From contig CAVRQQ010000003.1 of the NCBI GenBank assembly GCA_963723355.1, forward strand, positions 87,611 to 151,610: a stretch of 64,000 bases of DNA. The letters run 5' to 3'. Shown in pieces: positions 26,483 through 35,022 of the stretch. The notes below the pieces were generated by a model. It saw nothing but the letters and a program-made list of their open reading frames with translations, was not told the DNA's origin and ran no database searches. The DNA comes from JAFDBW01 sp963723355 (lineage in GTDB: Bacteria > Desulfobacterota > Desulfuromonadia > Desulfuromonadales > BM103). How positions within the stretch are numbered: position 1 is the first letter of the stretch; each line of letters begins with the position of its first letter. Made by a program: the position numbers and the translations under genes.

Positions 26483-26974
26483 ATGTCAGCCAAAGCAAAA
26501 CTCGCCAGTCTGTTTCTTGCCTGTCTCTTGGTTTTTTCTGCGGGTTGTGTCGAAACGGCCATGCTGTATCACGGTGCCCACGTGACCTCTGTACCCGTTG
26601 TGGTTTTGCAGGAGGGCCCCCCGGTCGCCGGGCGCTGGGAGACCTTCGACCTGGTCATTGACTATAAATACCAACGACACGGCGATCGCCTCGAGCTTTC
26701 CGGGCAAGCCGCCCTGAGTCAACATTACCAAATGAATTATGCCGGTGTCTCAAGGATGCAGACCTACCTGTTTTTCCTCGACCAGGACGCGCGGGTCTTG
26801 GAAACAGCCTTTTTTGTCACGCCCTGGAGCAACGGCGTCGGGGACATCCAGGAGTTCTCGAAATCCTACACGATGCCGGCCGGCACGACGGCACTCTCCA
26901 TTGGCTACTCCGGGGCGGTCAATGACACGGACAGCACCGCCTCGTTCTACAAACTGCCCCTGAGTGGGCAATAA
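26483..26974 (+). CDS. Predicted lipoprotein, paralogue of the 31262 gene
   Basis: The 163-aa product has a signal sequence with lipobox SAGC (Cys near residue 22) followed by VETAMLYHG, then a soluble beta-rich domain (LSGQAALSQHYQMNYAGVSR, LFFLDQDARVLETAFFV, GTTALSIGYSGAV). I know no functional family. The gene at 31262-31747 on the other strand encodes a clear paralogue (CVKTTMLYHG, ISGQASLSQSNQM, GTTGFSFGYSGKL). AAGGAGA precedes the ATG. Codon use here is GC-rich like the core genome, unlike the AT-rich paralogue. Confidence 0.7.
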   Translation: MSAKAKLASLFLACLLVFSAGCVETAMLYHGAHVTSVPVVVLQEGPPVAGRWETFDLVIDYKYQRHGDRLELSGQAALSQHYQMNYAGVSRMQTYLFFLDQDARVLETAFFVTPWSNGVGDIQEFSKSYTMPAGTTALSIGYSGAVNDTDSTASFYKLPLSGQ

Positions 26975-27251
26975 AAGCGGTTCCGGCATCTAACTCACTC
27001 TGGCAACAATCGGCGAGCACTCAGATTCGCAAGAAGCCGGGCCTCTTGCCGGCCTTGCGGGCCAGATGGCATTCGCTTGGCGGTTTGTTGTAATCTCCTG
27101 CCACCTGCACGGCCATTTGCCGCAACGTAAAAGTCCATGAAAAAGGCCAGAGTCTGCGCAAAAGGCTTGTTTAAGTCTTTCAATTTCACCGTTAAATCGC
27201 TAATATACCGGTCTGATTCAAACACTCTGATTCCAATCAATAGGACCCCCT

Positions 27252-28973
27252 ATGAAATCCGTTTACAAGCTGCTTTTGCTCACCCTGTTGTGCTGGCCCC
27301 TGACCGCCTTTGCCGCATTGCCTGATGACGTTGCCGTCGACTTTGCCGTTGTCGAGGGGGTCGTGGTCATGCCGATCAACGACGAATACGTCGTCGATCT
27401 CGACGCGCGGGATGATCTCAATGTCGGCGATGTGCTGACCCTGGTGACGCCCGGCCAAAAGATCTTTCACCCGGTCTCCAAGGAGGTGATCGGTTCGATC
27501 GACAACGTCATCGGCTTCTTACAGGTCACCCGCATCTACTCCGGTTACTCGTATGCCAAGGTCCTGACCGCAGGCGTTCAGCCGGACAACGGCGCCAGGG
27601 TCAAGCGTTTCGAGCAGGTCCCGGCGCTGTTTGTCGATACCACGGAAAATGGCAGTGAACTGGTCCGTGAATTCAAGGTCAACCTGCCGCAGTTCGAGTG
27701 GTTGGCCGAGGATGAGAGTGAACGGGCCCTGCTGACCTTCACTATGCAGGGTGAGTCACTAGAGATCAAAGACCAGCAGAACAACTCGCTACACAAGTAT
27801 AAAGTGACCAAGGAGCAGCAGCTCGTCAGTGTCGAGGGATCTGGACAACGACCAGCTGTAACTGGTCCATCGAAACCGCAGCCGAAGCTTTTGCAACAGG
27901 TGGCCAACACGGTCATGGGTGCCTTCGGCCAGACCAACGAGGATCGCTTCGCCGAGATGGACGAAGCGATCATTCGCCAGCGCCAGGCCGACCGAGAAGG
28001 AATCTGGATGGGGCCAAACCTCGCCGGCAGTCCGAGCGGTGTTGCAGTCGCCGACCTTGATGGTGACGGCCGCCAGGAGACAATCGTGGTTCTGGACAAT
28101 CGGATTGTCGTCGCTCGCATTGTCGAAGGGCAGTTCACCGAACTGGCCGAAGTGCCGATATCGATCCGGCTGCAGGTGTTGGGCATCGACGCACTGGACC
28201 TCGACGGAAATGGCCGAGATGAGCTTTACCTTGCCGCCTTGAATGATTACGACGCAGCTTCCCTGGTCGTCGAACTGGTCGATGATAACTACGAAATTGT
28301 CATCAGCGAAGTCCCCTGGCTGTTGCGGGCAGTGGCTTTTCCCGGGCAGAAAGACCCTTTGCTTTTGGCACAGAGAAAAACCGAGGCCGAACGGCCTTTT
28401 ATCGGTGACGTTTTTCAAGTCCGCCGTGACGGCGACAAGCTGCTGGAGGGTGATGCTGTGCCTTTGCCGAAAAAGCTCAACGTCTTCAACTTCCAGCCCT
28501 TCACCGGTGACAACAACCAGTTGTATTATGCCTATTTGACCAATGGCGACTATCTCAAGGTCGTCACCGATGCAGGCGCCGACCTCTGGGAATCAGCGGA
28601 CTACTTCGGCGGATCGGAAACCTGCTACATGGCGAGGCCCTCACGCAGAGATGAAATGTTGCCGCCGCTCTGCATGCCACAACAGATGGTTTTGATGCCT
28701 GGAGGCGAGATTCTTGTCGCCCAGAATGACGGGCAGAGGATGGTCCAGCGCTTCCGCAAGTTCAAGAAGAGCAGGCTGGTCGCCTTCGGCTGGAACGGCT
28801 TTGTGCTGCTCGAGAACTGGCGGACTGCTAGTCAGTCGGGGTACCTGGCGGATTTCGTCGTGGCCGATGCCGATAACGACGGCAGCCCAGAGCTGGTGAT
28901 GGCGGTCAAGTTCAAACACAAAGGGTTGATCGACGATGCCCGATCGGCGATTGTCAGTTATGAGCTGGATTGA
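27252..28973 (+). CDS. Secreted FG-GAP/VCBS-type repeat protein
   Basis: The 573-aa protein has a signal peptide (cleavage near AFA-ALP), an N-terminal domain with a FlgT-like flavour (GDVLTLVTPGQKIFHP), and then FG-GAP-type calcium-binding loops: VADLDGDGRQETIVV near residue 275, ALDLDGNGRDELYLA near 315 and VADADNDGSPELVMA near 545. These are the DxDxDG loops of integrin-like beta-propeller blades. It is probably periplasmic or surface-exposed; the role is unknown. A strong terminator follows. The gene stands alone between two lipoprotein-type loci. Confidence 0.7.
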   Translation: MKSVYKLLLLTLLCWPLTAFAALPDDVAVDFAVVEGVVVMPINDEYVVDLDARDDLNVGDVLTLVTPGQKIFHPVSKEVIGSIDNVIGFLQVTRIYSGYSYAKVLTAGVQPDNGARVKRFEQVPALFVDTTENGSELVREFKVNLPQFEWLAEDESERALLTFTMQGESLEIKDQQNNSLHKYKVTKEQQLVSVEGSGQRPAVTGPSKPQPKLLQQVANTVMGAFGQTNEDRFAEMDEAIIRQRQADREGIWMGPNLAGSPSGVAVADLDGDGRQETIVVLDNRIVVARIVEGQFTELAEVPISIRLQVLGIDALDLDGNGRDELYLAALNDYDAASLVVELVDDNYEIVISEVPWLLRAVAFPGQKDPLLLAQRKTEAERPFIGDVFQVRRDGDKLLEGDAVPLPKKLNVFNFQPFTGDNNQLYYAYLTNGDYLKVVTDAGADLWESADYFGGSETCYMARPSRRDEMLPPLCMPQQMVLMPGGEILVAQNDGQRMVQRFRKFKKSRLVAFGWNGFVLLENWRTASQSGYLADFVVADADNDGSPELVMAVKFKHKGLIDDARSAIVSYELD

Positions 28974-28999
28974 TATTTGAAAATGCAAAGAGAAAGTCA

Positions 29000-29025
29000 G
29001 GGCCGGAGTGATCCGGCCCTTTTTT
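29000..29025 (+). terminator. Intrinsic terminator after the FG-GAP gene
   Basis: GGGCCGG (29000-29006) pairs with CCGGCCC (29013-29019), followed by six T residues. Confidence 0.9.
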
Positions 29026-29087
29026 ATTGCAGAGGTAAGAGTTAACGCAAAGGCGCAAAAGGGAAAGGCAAGGTGTTTTTGCGTTAA

Positions 29088-29636
29088 TCAGTCATCGGGA
29101 AAATACTTGCGATGCAGCTCTTCCCGGCGGCGCTCCCGCTCCTCGGGCGGCAGTTCGCGCAGTTCATGGAGCTCCTTGCGCAGCTCCTGGCGCTGGCCTT
29201 CCGGAAGGCTCTTGAACTTGCGAAAGGTGCCGCGCATGCGCTCGCGCTCTTCGGGGTCCATCTCCCGCCAGTGGTTGTATTTCTTTTGCATTTCCTGCCG
29301 TTGTTCCGGCGGCAGCTCCCGGTAATTCTGCCAACGTTGCCTTAGACGATCCTGCTGCTCTTCGGGCAGCCCCTGGAAGATCTCGTAGCGGTCGCGCAGC
29401 ATCTGGCGCTCGTTGTCCGGCAGCTCCTGCCACCATTGCTGCAGGTTGCCGTTGCCGGCAGGGCCGTGACCGCCGGAATAACCGCTGCCGCCGGAATAAC
29501 CGCTGCCGCCGGAATAACCGCTGCCGCCGGATTGGCCGCCATTCTTCCCATTCTTCTTGGCATAGGCTGGGGTGGAGACCAGGCTGGCGACCAGTAGAAG
29601 ACAACCACAGAAAAAAAATAATCTCTTGCTGAACAT
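29088..29636 (-). CDS. DUF3106 protein with glycine-serine-tyrosine repeats
   Basis: The 182-aa exported protein has a signal peptide (cleavage near AYA-KKNG), then GGSGYS hexapeptides repeated three to four times, encoded by an 18-bp tandem repeat at 29471-29530. The highly charged helical rest contains the repeated pattern LPPEQRQEMQKKYNHWREM and similar, which is characteristic of DUF3106. It is the last gene of an operon with an ECF sigma factor and its anti-sigma factor; the next upstream stop is one base away. In such operons the periplasmic protein may sense or be the output of the stress response, which is inference here. Confidence 0.8.
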   Translation of the reverse strand: MFSKRLFFFCGCLLLVASLVSTPAYAKKNGKNGGQSGGSGYSGGSGYSGGSGYSGGHGPAGNGNLQQWWQELPDNERQMLRDRYEIFQGLPEEQQDRLRQRWQNYRELPPEQRQEMQKKYNHWREMDPEERERMRGTFRKFKSLPEGQRQELRKELHELRELPPEERERRREELHRKYFPDD

Positions 29637-29637
29637 G

Positions 29638-30087
29638 TCAGACTCCTTCTATCTGTGCGAGCAGGTCAAGTTCCTTGAGCAGCTCGATATCTTCGAGAAA
29701 GTCGATGTCCGGCATATCCTCTTCCAGGCTCATCGGGGTTGCTGCTGCCGGTGAGGACAGGGTCACCTGCACAGGCTCCGGTTGCAGGTTGTAGGAGAAG
29801 GTTATCACCAGGGCAAGGGCCGCCACGGCACCGGCACCGAGCGCCGGCAGCCAGCGCCTGCGGCGGCGATTCGTCAACTGCTCAGTGACCCTTGCCGCCA
29901 TGCGCACTCCGGCGAGGGCGTCGGGTGTGCAGTCCGGCTTTGGCAGTCCGGCCAATTCCGTCGTCAGAGCCTGCAGGTGCTCGGTGCACTCTTGACAGTC
30001 GGCAAGATGCCGGGATCGACTTGCGTCCAGTTCACCGTAGTAATGCAGGGTCAATTCCTGTTCGGTCAGGCAGTCTTTGCTGTTCAT
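29638..30087 (-). CDS. Zinc-finger anti-sigma factor
   Basis: The roughly 149-aa protein has an N-terminal anti-sigma zinc finger (RHLADCQECTEHL, the HxxxCxxC core), a single membrane helix near residue 90 (LGAGAVAALALVITFSY) and an acidic C-terminal tail. It should hold the neighbouring ECF sigma factor at the inner membrane until a signal releases it. Two ATGs are possible: 30093 overlaps the sigma stop as ATGA, while 30087 has AGGA at good spacing and is my choice. Translational coupling to the sigma gene is likely either way. Confidence 0.85.
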   Translation of the reverse strand: MNSKDCLTEQELTLHYYGELDASRSRHLADCQECTEHLQALTTELAGLPKPDCTPDALAGVRMAARVTEQLTNRRRRRWLPALGAGAVAALALVITFSYNLQPEPVQVTLSSPAAATPMSLEEDMPDIDFLEDIELLKELDLLAQIEGV

Positions 30088-30089
30088 GG

Positions 30090-30725
30090 TCATTCCTCGC
30101 GATATTCTGCCAGATCCTGGCGGAGTTGCGTGATGGCGCGATGCAGGTGCGCTTTCACCGTGCCGGTCTCCAGGTCCAGGTGTTCGGCGATCTCTTTCAG
30201 CGGCAATCCCTCGTAATGGCGCAGGTTGAATATCACCTGCTGGCGTGGCGACAGCTTGTCCAGGCTCTTGCGCAGCAGGCGCATCGCCTCCTGCGACTGG
30301 AATTCACGGCCCGGGTCGAGCCGGGTGTCGCCTGCCAGTTCTACAGGATCCGGTGCATCGTTGTCCTGGCGAAAGAAGAACAGCCTGCGCTTGATGCGCT
30401 CCCGGCGCAGGTGGTCGATCGCCAGGCGGGTCGTAGTGCGGTACAGCCAGGTGCTGATGCGGCTGTCGCCGCGAAAGCCCGGCAGGGAACGGTGCAGCCG
30501 CAGAAAAGCCTCCTGGGCCAGATCTTCCGCTTCTTCCCGATTGCCGACCAGGCGCCAGGCCAGGCCGATGACCTTACCGGTGTGCTCCCTGACCAGCTGC
30601 TCAAAGCCGGAGTCGTCACCTGCGCGGATTCTCTCCAGCAATAGCTGTTCGTCTGCGGCGGTCATTGTTTGAGAGTAGCCGCTCTCCGGCAGGCTGTCAA
30701 CGATCGCTGTCGTGGCTGTGGACAC
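30090..30725 (-). CDS. RpoE-like ECF sigma factor
   Basis: The 211-aa protein has both sigma70 domains of the ECF group: region 2 (LVREHTGKVIGLAWRLVGN, EAEDLAQEAFLRLHRSL, RISTWLYRTTTRLAIDHLRR) and region 4 (LDKLSPRQQVIFNLRHYEGL, KEIAEHLDLETGTVKAHLHR). It would redirect RNA polymerase to envelope-stress promoters. GTG 30725 is chosen because AAGGGG lies 6 bases upstream. An anti-sigma factor and a DUF3106 protein follow in the same operon with overlap or near overlap, a standard regulatory cassette. Confidence 0.9.
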   Translation of the reverse strand: MSTATTAIVDSLPESGYSQTMTAADEQLLLERIRAGDDSGFEQLVREHTGKVIGLAWRLVGNREEAEDLAQEAFLRLHRSLPGFRGDSRISTWLYRTTTRLAIDHLRRERIKRRLFFFRQDNDAPDPVELAGDTRLDPGREFQSQEAMRLLRKSLDKLSPRQQVIFNLRHYEGLPLKEIAEHLDLETGTVKAHLHRAITQLRQDLAEYREE

Positions 30726-31261
30726 GTGTTTCCCCTTGTTGTTGCGGTTTAACTATTAGACGCATGGGGGGGAGGTTCACGGAAAAAGTTAACGCAAAGG
30801 CGCAAGACGCGAAATAATACCAGACAAAATCTTTCCGCAAAGGCATCAAGACACAAAAAAAAGATTCTGGTTTATTCAGAAAAGGAAGGCTATTTGGAAT
30901 CTACTGTTGAAATCTGCAATTTTCTGGGATCATAAGCTAAACTCCAAAATTGTAAGGGACTGTGGAATCATAGAAATCAGGGTTTCTGGAATTGCCGAAA
31001 TTGGGTGTTATTAGCTCCGAAGATATAGCTGAAACAACATATAGGGCACCCTCGACATTGACCGACTGCACAATTCCGCTACATTGCCGATTGTGTCAAT
31101 TGCTTGATGGATGAAAAAGAGGGGAAATATGATAACCAAAAAACGATAGTATTTGCCTGAACGATTTAAGCAGAAGAACTTTGTAAGAAACGAATCCTTT
31201 GACCGAACCTCTCTGCGTTCAGTTGTGAGATAATGATTCGCCACCATGTTAGCTTTTTTGT
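30726..31261. other. Intergenic region with octamer repeat pieces
   Basis: Octamer-type pieces lie at about 30789-30850 (AACGCAAAGGCGCAAGACGC, then GGCATCAAGACACAAAA). The remaining 400 AT-rich bases hold no gene that I can support; the small ORFs there lack ribosome sites and known motifs. Confidence 0.5.
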
Positions 31262-31747
31262 TTACTTCAAAGGCAACTTGTAGATGGTCTCAGTGCTCAA
31301 TTCGTCTACGAGTTTTCCAGAGTATCCAAATGAGAATCCTGTTGTTCCGGTGGGAACCTTATAAGATTTTGAGAAGTCTTGATTGTCTTGTGTGCTGTCG
31401 GTCCACGCAACGACAAAATTGGCAGTTTCAATGACTTGTGAATTTATATCGAGGAAGAAGATATATGAATACATTTTCGAAATGTTTGAGTACAACATTT
31501 GGTTACTTTGGCTAAGGGAAGCCTGCCCCGAAATATCAAAGTCGTCACCTTTTTTAATATACTTATAGTAAATTGTGACGTCGGAAGTCTTCCATATACC
31601 CGTAGTTGGTCCACCCTCCAGTAAAGCCACCACAGGCGCAGACGTAACTGTATTGCCGTGATACAGCATTGTTGTCTTGACACATCCCCACGCAAACAAC
31701 AGTAGACACGTAAGGCACAAGCAGGCAAGTCTTGCATTAATAGACAT
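31262..31747 (-). CDS. Predicted lipoprotein, AT-rich paralogue of the 26483 gene
   Basis: The 161-aa protein has a signal sequence with lipobox FAWGC, then VKTTMLYHGNTVTSAPVVA. Its whole length aligns with the lipoprotein at 26483 (shared SGQASLSQ, YIFFLD, VIETANFVV, GTTGFSFGYSGKL). AAAGGG precedes ATG 31747 by 7 bases. Codon use is clearly more AT-rich than in the first copy, which suggests that the two copies were acquired separately or diverged long ago. Function is unknown; both are probably anchored on the envelope. Confidence 0.7.
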   Translation of the reverse strand: MSINARLACLCLTCLLLFAWGCVKTTMLYHGNTVTSAPVVALLEGGPTTGIWKTSDVTIYYKYIKKGDDFDISGQASLSQSNQMLYSNISKMYSYIFFLDINSQVIETANFVVAWTDSTQDNQDFSKSYKVPTGTTGFSFGYSGKLVDELSTETIYKLPLK

Positions 31748-31897
31748 TTTGATTGCCCTTTCTAGATAACAATTATATGTAAATTTCTTGTTCCCACAAG
31801 TCACAAAATCTAGTTATTTTCTACTTCTAACCTAAAATTTAATGGAGCAAAAAAACAGGGGCTTTTAACAGTAGAGTCCAAATCGGCAAAAAGAAAA

Positions 31898-31930
31898 GGG
31901 GCACTCGTTATGGAGTGCCCCTCTTTTTCT
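31898..31930. terminator. Bidirectional terminator downstream of tkt
   Basis: GGGGCACTC (31898-31906) pairs with GAGTGCCCC (31913-31921). T-rich tracts occur on both strands (TTTTCTTTTT on the minus strand). It ends the transketolase transcript. Confidence 0.85.
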
Positions 31931-31983
31931 CTTTTTTTGTGTCTTGGTGCCTTTGTGGCCAAATTTTTCCTGATTGTCCTCTG

Positions 31984-33963
31984 TTAAATAATATCTTTTA
32001 CAGTGTTGACCACATTCTCGACGGTGAAGCCGAACTTTTCCATCAGCTGCCCGGCCGGGCCGCTGGCACCGTAACCCTGCATGCCGATGGTCTTGCCGTT
32101 GAGGCCCACATAACGTTCCCAGCCGAAGGGCGAGGCGGTTTCGACGGCGACGCGGTTCAGACATGCGGCAGGCAGCACCTGGTCGCGGTAGGCCTGGTCC
32201 TGCTGCTCGAACAGCTCCCAGCAGGGCAGGGAGACGACCCGGGTGCCGATGCCTTGCTGTTCCAGCTGCTCGCGGGCGCCAAGCGCCAGGGAGATTTCCG
32301 AGCCGCTGGCGATGATGATGGCCTGCAGGTCGCCCTGCTCCTTGGCGAGGACGTAGCCGCCCTTGTGCAGTTCCTGCGCGGCGGCGTGTTGGCTGCGGTC
32401 GAGGGTCGGCAGGCCCTGGCGGGTCAGGATCAGTGCGGTTGGCCCGCGGCGGTTTACGATCGCCGCCTTCCATGCTTCGACCGTCTCGTTGGCATCGCAG
32501 GGGCGAATCACGTTGAGGTTGGGCACGGCCCGCAGGTTCGGCAATTGTTCGATCGGCTGGTGGGTCGGGCCGTCTTCGCCCAGGCCGATGGAGTCATGGG
32601 TGAAAACGTAAATCGTCTGCAGCCCCATCATCGCGGCCAGGCGCATCGGTGGGCGCATGTAGTCGGCAAAGATCATGAACGTGCCGCCGAACGGAATCAG
32701 CCCCGGTGTGTGGGCCAGGCCGTTCATGATCGCGCCCATGCCGTGTTCGCGAACGCCAAAGTGGATGTTGCGGCCAACAGTGCAGGGGGTAAAGGATTCC
32801 TCCTGGTTGAGCGTCGTGTTGTTGGACGGGCCGAGGTCGGCTGAACCGCCGAGCAGTAAAGGCAGCTTCGCGGCCAGAGCATTGAGGGTCTTGCCGCTGG
32901 CCTGGCGGGTCGCCAGATTTTCCCCGGCGGCAAAGCCCGGCAGGTCATCCCAGCCTTGCGGCAACTCGCCGGCGGCGGCTTTCTGCCAGGCGGCCAAGGC
33001 CTCGTTGTCCTGCGCGGCCCCGGCAAAAACTTTCTGCCACGCTTCTTCAAGTGCTGCGCCGCGTTTGACGGCTTCGCCCATGTGTTCTGCGACATCGGCC
33101 GGCACGGCGAAAGTCGCTTCCGGGTCGCGACCGAAGAACTGCTTGGTCAGCTTGAGCTCTGCGGCACCGAGCGGCGCACCGTGGGCATCGTGACTGTCTT
33201 GTTTGTTCGGCGCGCCGAAGCCGATGTGCGAGCGGGCGATGATCAGTGAAGGGCGCGGCGAGTGCTTGGCTTTTTCAATGGCCCGGTCGAGGTCCTGGAT
33301 ATTTTCCCCTTCGACATGCTGGACGTGCCAGCCGTAGCTGAGGTAGCGGGTGGCGACCTCTTCGCTGAAAGCCAGGTCAGTGTCGCCTTCGATGGTGATC
33401 TTGTTGTCAAGATACAGGTAGACCAGGTTGCCCAGTCGCAAATGGCCGGCGAGGGAAGCTGTTTCGGCAGAAACCCCTTCCATCAGGTCGCCGTCGGAAC
33501 AGAGACCGTAAATCCGGTAATCGAACAGCTCCGGGCTGACGCGCTGCTGCAGGAAGCGGGCGCCCATGGCCATGCCGACGCCGACGGAGATCCCCTGGCC
33601 GAGTGGTCCGGTGGTGGTTTCGATGCCGGGGGCGTGACCGAATTCCGGGTGGCCTGCAGTCGGGCTGTCGATCTGGCGGAAGTTTTTCAGGTCATCCAGG
33701 GAGAGCCCGTAGCCGGACAGGTGCAACATGCTGTAGAGGAGCGCCGAGGCATGGCCACAGGAGAGGACGAAGCGGTCGCGGCCTTGCCAGTCCGGGTTGT
33801 TCGGGTTGTGGCGCATGTGCCGGTGGTAAAGCAGGTAGGCAATCGGTGCGGCTTCCATCGGTGTGCCGGGGTGTCCTGACTGGGCCTGTTCCACCATGTC
33901 GGCGGAAAGCAGGCGGATGGTGTCGATAGCCCGCTGGGCTTTTTGCATGTCGATCTTTGCCAT
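31984..33963 (-). CDS. tkt: Transketolase
   Basis: The 659-aa thiamine-diphosphate enzyme moves two-carbon units between sugar phosphates in the non-oxidative pentose phosphate pathway. Visible blocks are DMVEQAQSGHPGTPMEAAPI with the first catalytic His, the cofactor segment CSDGDLMEGVSAETASLAGH followed by LDNKITIEGDTDL, FGVREHGMGAIMNG with the activating Glu, and FTHDSIGLGEDGPTHQPIEQ. Length is normal. It is transcribed alone; a terminator follows, and the region upstream holds a palindromic element. It ends close to an octamer-repeat fragment at 31935-31975. Confidence 0.95.
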   Translation of the reverse strand: MAKIDMQKAQRAIDTIRLLSADMVEQAQSGHPGTPMEAAPIAYLLYHRHMRHNPNNPDWQGRDRFVLSCGHASALLYSMLHLSGYGLSLDDLKNFRQIDSPTAGHPEFGHAPGIETTTGPLGQGISVGVGMAMGARFLQQRVSPELFDYRIYGLCSDGDLMEGVSAETASLAGHLRLGNLVYLYLDNKITIEGDTDLAFSEEVATRYLSYGWHVQHVEGENIQDLDRAIEKAKHSPRPSLIIARSHIGFGAPNKQDSHDAHGAPLGAAELKLTKQFFGRDPEATFAVPADVAEHMGEAVKRGAALEEAWQKVFAGAAQDNEALAAWQKAAAGELPQGWDDLPGFAAGENLATRQASGKTLNALAAKLPLLLGGSADLGPSNNTTLNQEESFTPCTVGRNIHFGVREHGMGAIMNGLAHTPGLIPFGGTFMIFADYMRPPMRLAAMMGLQTIYVFTHDSIGLGEDGPTHQPIEQLPNLRAVPNLNVIRPCDANETVEAWKAAIVNRRGPTALILTRQGLPTLDRSQHAAAQELHKGGYVLAKEQGDLQAIIIASGSEISLALGAREQLEQQGIGTRVVSLPCWELFEQQDQAYRDQVLPAACLNRVAVETASPFGWERYVGLNGKTIGMQGYGASGPAGQLMEKFGFTVENVVNTVKDII

Positions 33964-34029
33964 TGAAAAGCTCCTGGTTGGTTATCATCCAGAAACGGCT
34001 CTTTTTCACAATCTCATCGTCAACCTGCA

Positions 34030-34072
34030 CTCTTGTTTGTGCGGCGTACTGGTGTACGCCTCCGCACAAGAG
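34030..34072. repeat. Palindromic element upstream of tkt
   Basis: CTCTTGT (34030-34036) pairs with ACAAGAG (34066-34072), with inner GTGCGG/CCGCAC and GCGTAC/GTACGC stems. It has no T tract. It looks like a dispersed intergenic palindrome rather than a terminator. Confidence 0.55.
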
Positions 34073-34369
34073 CTTGATTTCCTTGACCTTGCAAAAAATT
34101 GCTCGTTTCTCTTATGAAACAACATCGTCGCCATCCGGAATTTCCGGAAGGCTCCTAATCCAAACGGTTTTTATTGATTGGCCACTATACTGACCTGCCG
34201 CCGGCAAGACAAGCGCAAATTCTGCGATACAATGGCATGTAAAGGTTCGGGTGGAGCAGTACAGGTCACCCTGCTGGGAGGTTCCTTTCAACTCAGGTGT
34301 CAACAACAAAGAGAGCTTGGTCTGAACAGCAATTCTCAACTCAACTTTTTAAAAAACAGGGAGGTCGGA

Positions 34370-34816
34370 ATGCACTATTTCGCTTATGGTGCGAACATGG
34401 ACGTAGAGACTCTCAGAGAACGTAACGTCAGCTTTGAGCCGGTTGTGACGGGCAAGGTGCGGGATGTCAGGCTGGTCTTCCATGTCCCGGGCGGCGATAA
34501 TACCGGTAGGGCTGACCTGATGGACGACCGGCGCAGCCACGTTCACGGCATCGTTTACGATGTGCCGGAATCGTGCCTGGCCGGACTGGATGTCTACGAG
34601 ACTGTCGAGCGCGGCCGTTACCGTCGCCAGCAGGTGACTGTGCAGACGGCGCAGGGGGAGCTGTCCTGCGCGATCTACCGGGGGGCAAAGTTCCGCTCCG
34701 GCCTGAAGCCGAGCGAGGAATATCTCAATCGATTGATTCGGGGGGCGCTGCATCACGGGTTGCCCGGAGATTACCTGACCTTCCTGCAGTCGCACGGGAC
34801 CATGCCTGTACCTTAA
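34370..34816 (+). CDS. Gamma-glutamylcyclotransferase-like (GGCT/AIG2) protein
   Basis: The 148-aa protein has the GGCT fold signature at its N-terminus, YFAYGANMDVETLRER, and the later segments GIVYDVPESCLAGLDVYE with the catalytic Glu context and YRRQQVTV. The family cyclises gamma-glutamyl groups to 5-oxoproline or acts on related amide substrates. Its neighbour on the other strand is glutamate-cysteine ligase, so a link to glutathione or gamma-glutamylcysteine turnover is possible. ATG 34370 is chosen because GGGAGG stands 6 bases upstream; the longer upstream frame has no ribosome site. Confidence 0.8.
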   Translation: MHYFAYGANMDVETLRERNVSFEPVVTGKVRDVRLVFHVPGGDNTGRADLMDDRRSHVHGIVYDVPESCLAGLDVYETVERGRYRRQQVTVQTAQGELSCAIYRGAKFRSGLKPSEEYLNRLIRGALHHGLPGDYLTFLQSHGTMPVP

Positions 34817-34860
34817 ATCGGGGGCTGGGGGCTGGAGGTTCTGAATACTGTTAAAACGCT

Positions 34861-34891
34861 AAGGCCGATCCGGACTATCCGGATCGGCCTT
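34861..34891. terminator. Bidirectional terminator between GGCT-like gene and gshA
   Basis: A perfect 13-bp stem (AAGGCCGATCCGG and CCGGATCGGCCTT) with loop ACTAT lies between convergent genes. A fragment of the G-rich repeat (GGGGGCTGGGGGCTGG, near 34819) precedes it. Confidence 0.75.
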
Positions 34892-35022
34892 GTATATGCG
34901 AGGAGGTGAAGAAGATTTGGTTTTGCTTCGCCGGTTCGCCTGCCACAACGAGCCTTTGATGGTTCACAGGCTACTCTTCTCCAGTCGATAAATCTACGTT
35001 GTTTCGCGTAAAAAAATTGCGG

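Noticed and set aside
29471..29530. Tandem 18-bp repeats that might look like a small CRISPR array
   Set aside because: Units are contiguous without spacers and encode GGSGYS hexapeptides in the DUF3106 protein.
31011..31247. 78-aa minus-strand ORF in the intergenic region
   Set aside because: No ribosome site, no known motif and AT-rich low-information sequence; not supportable as a gene.
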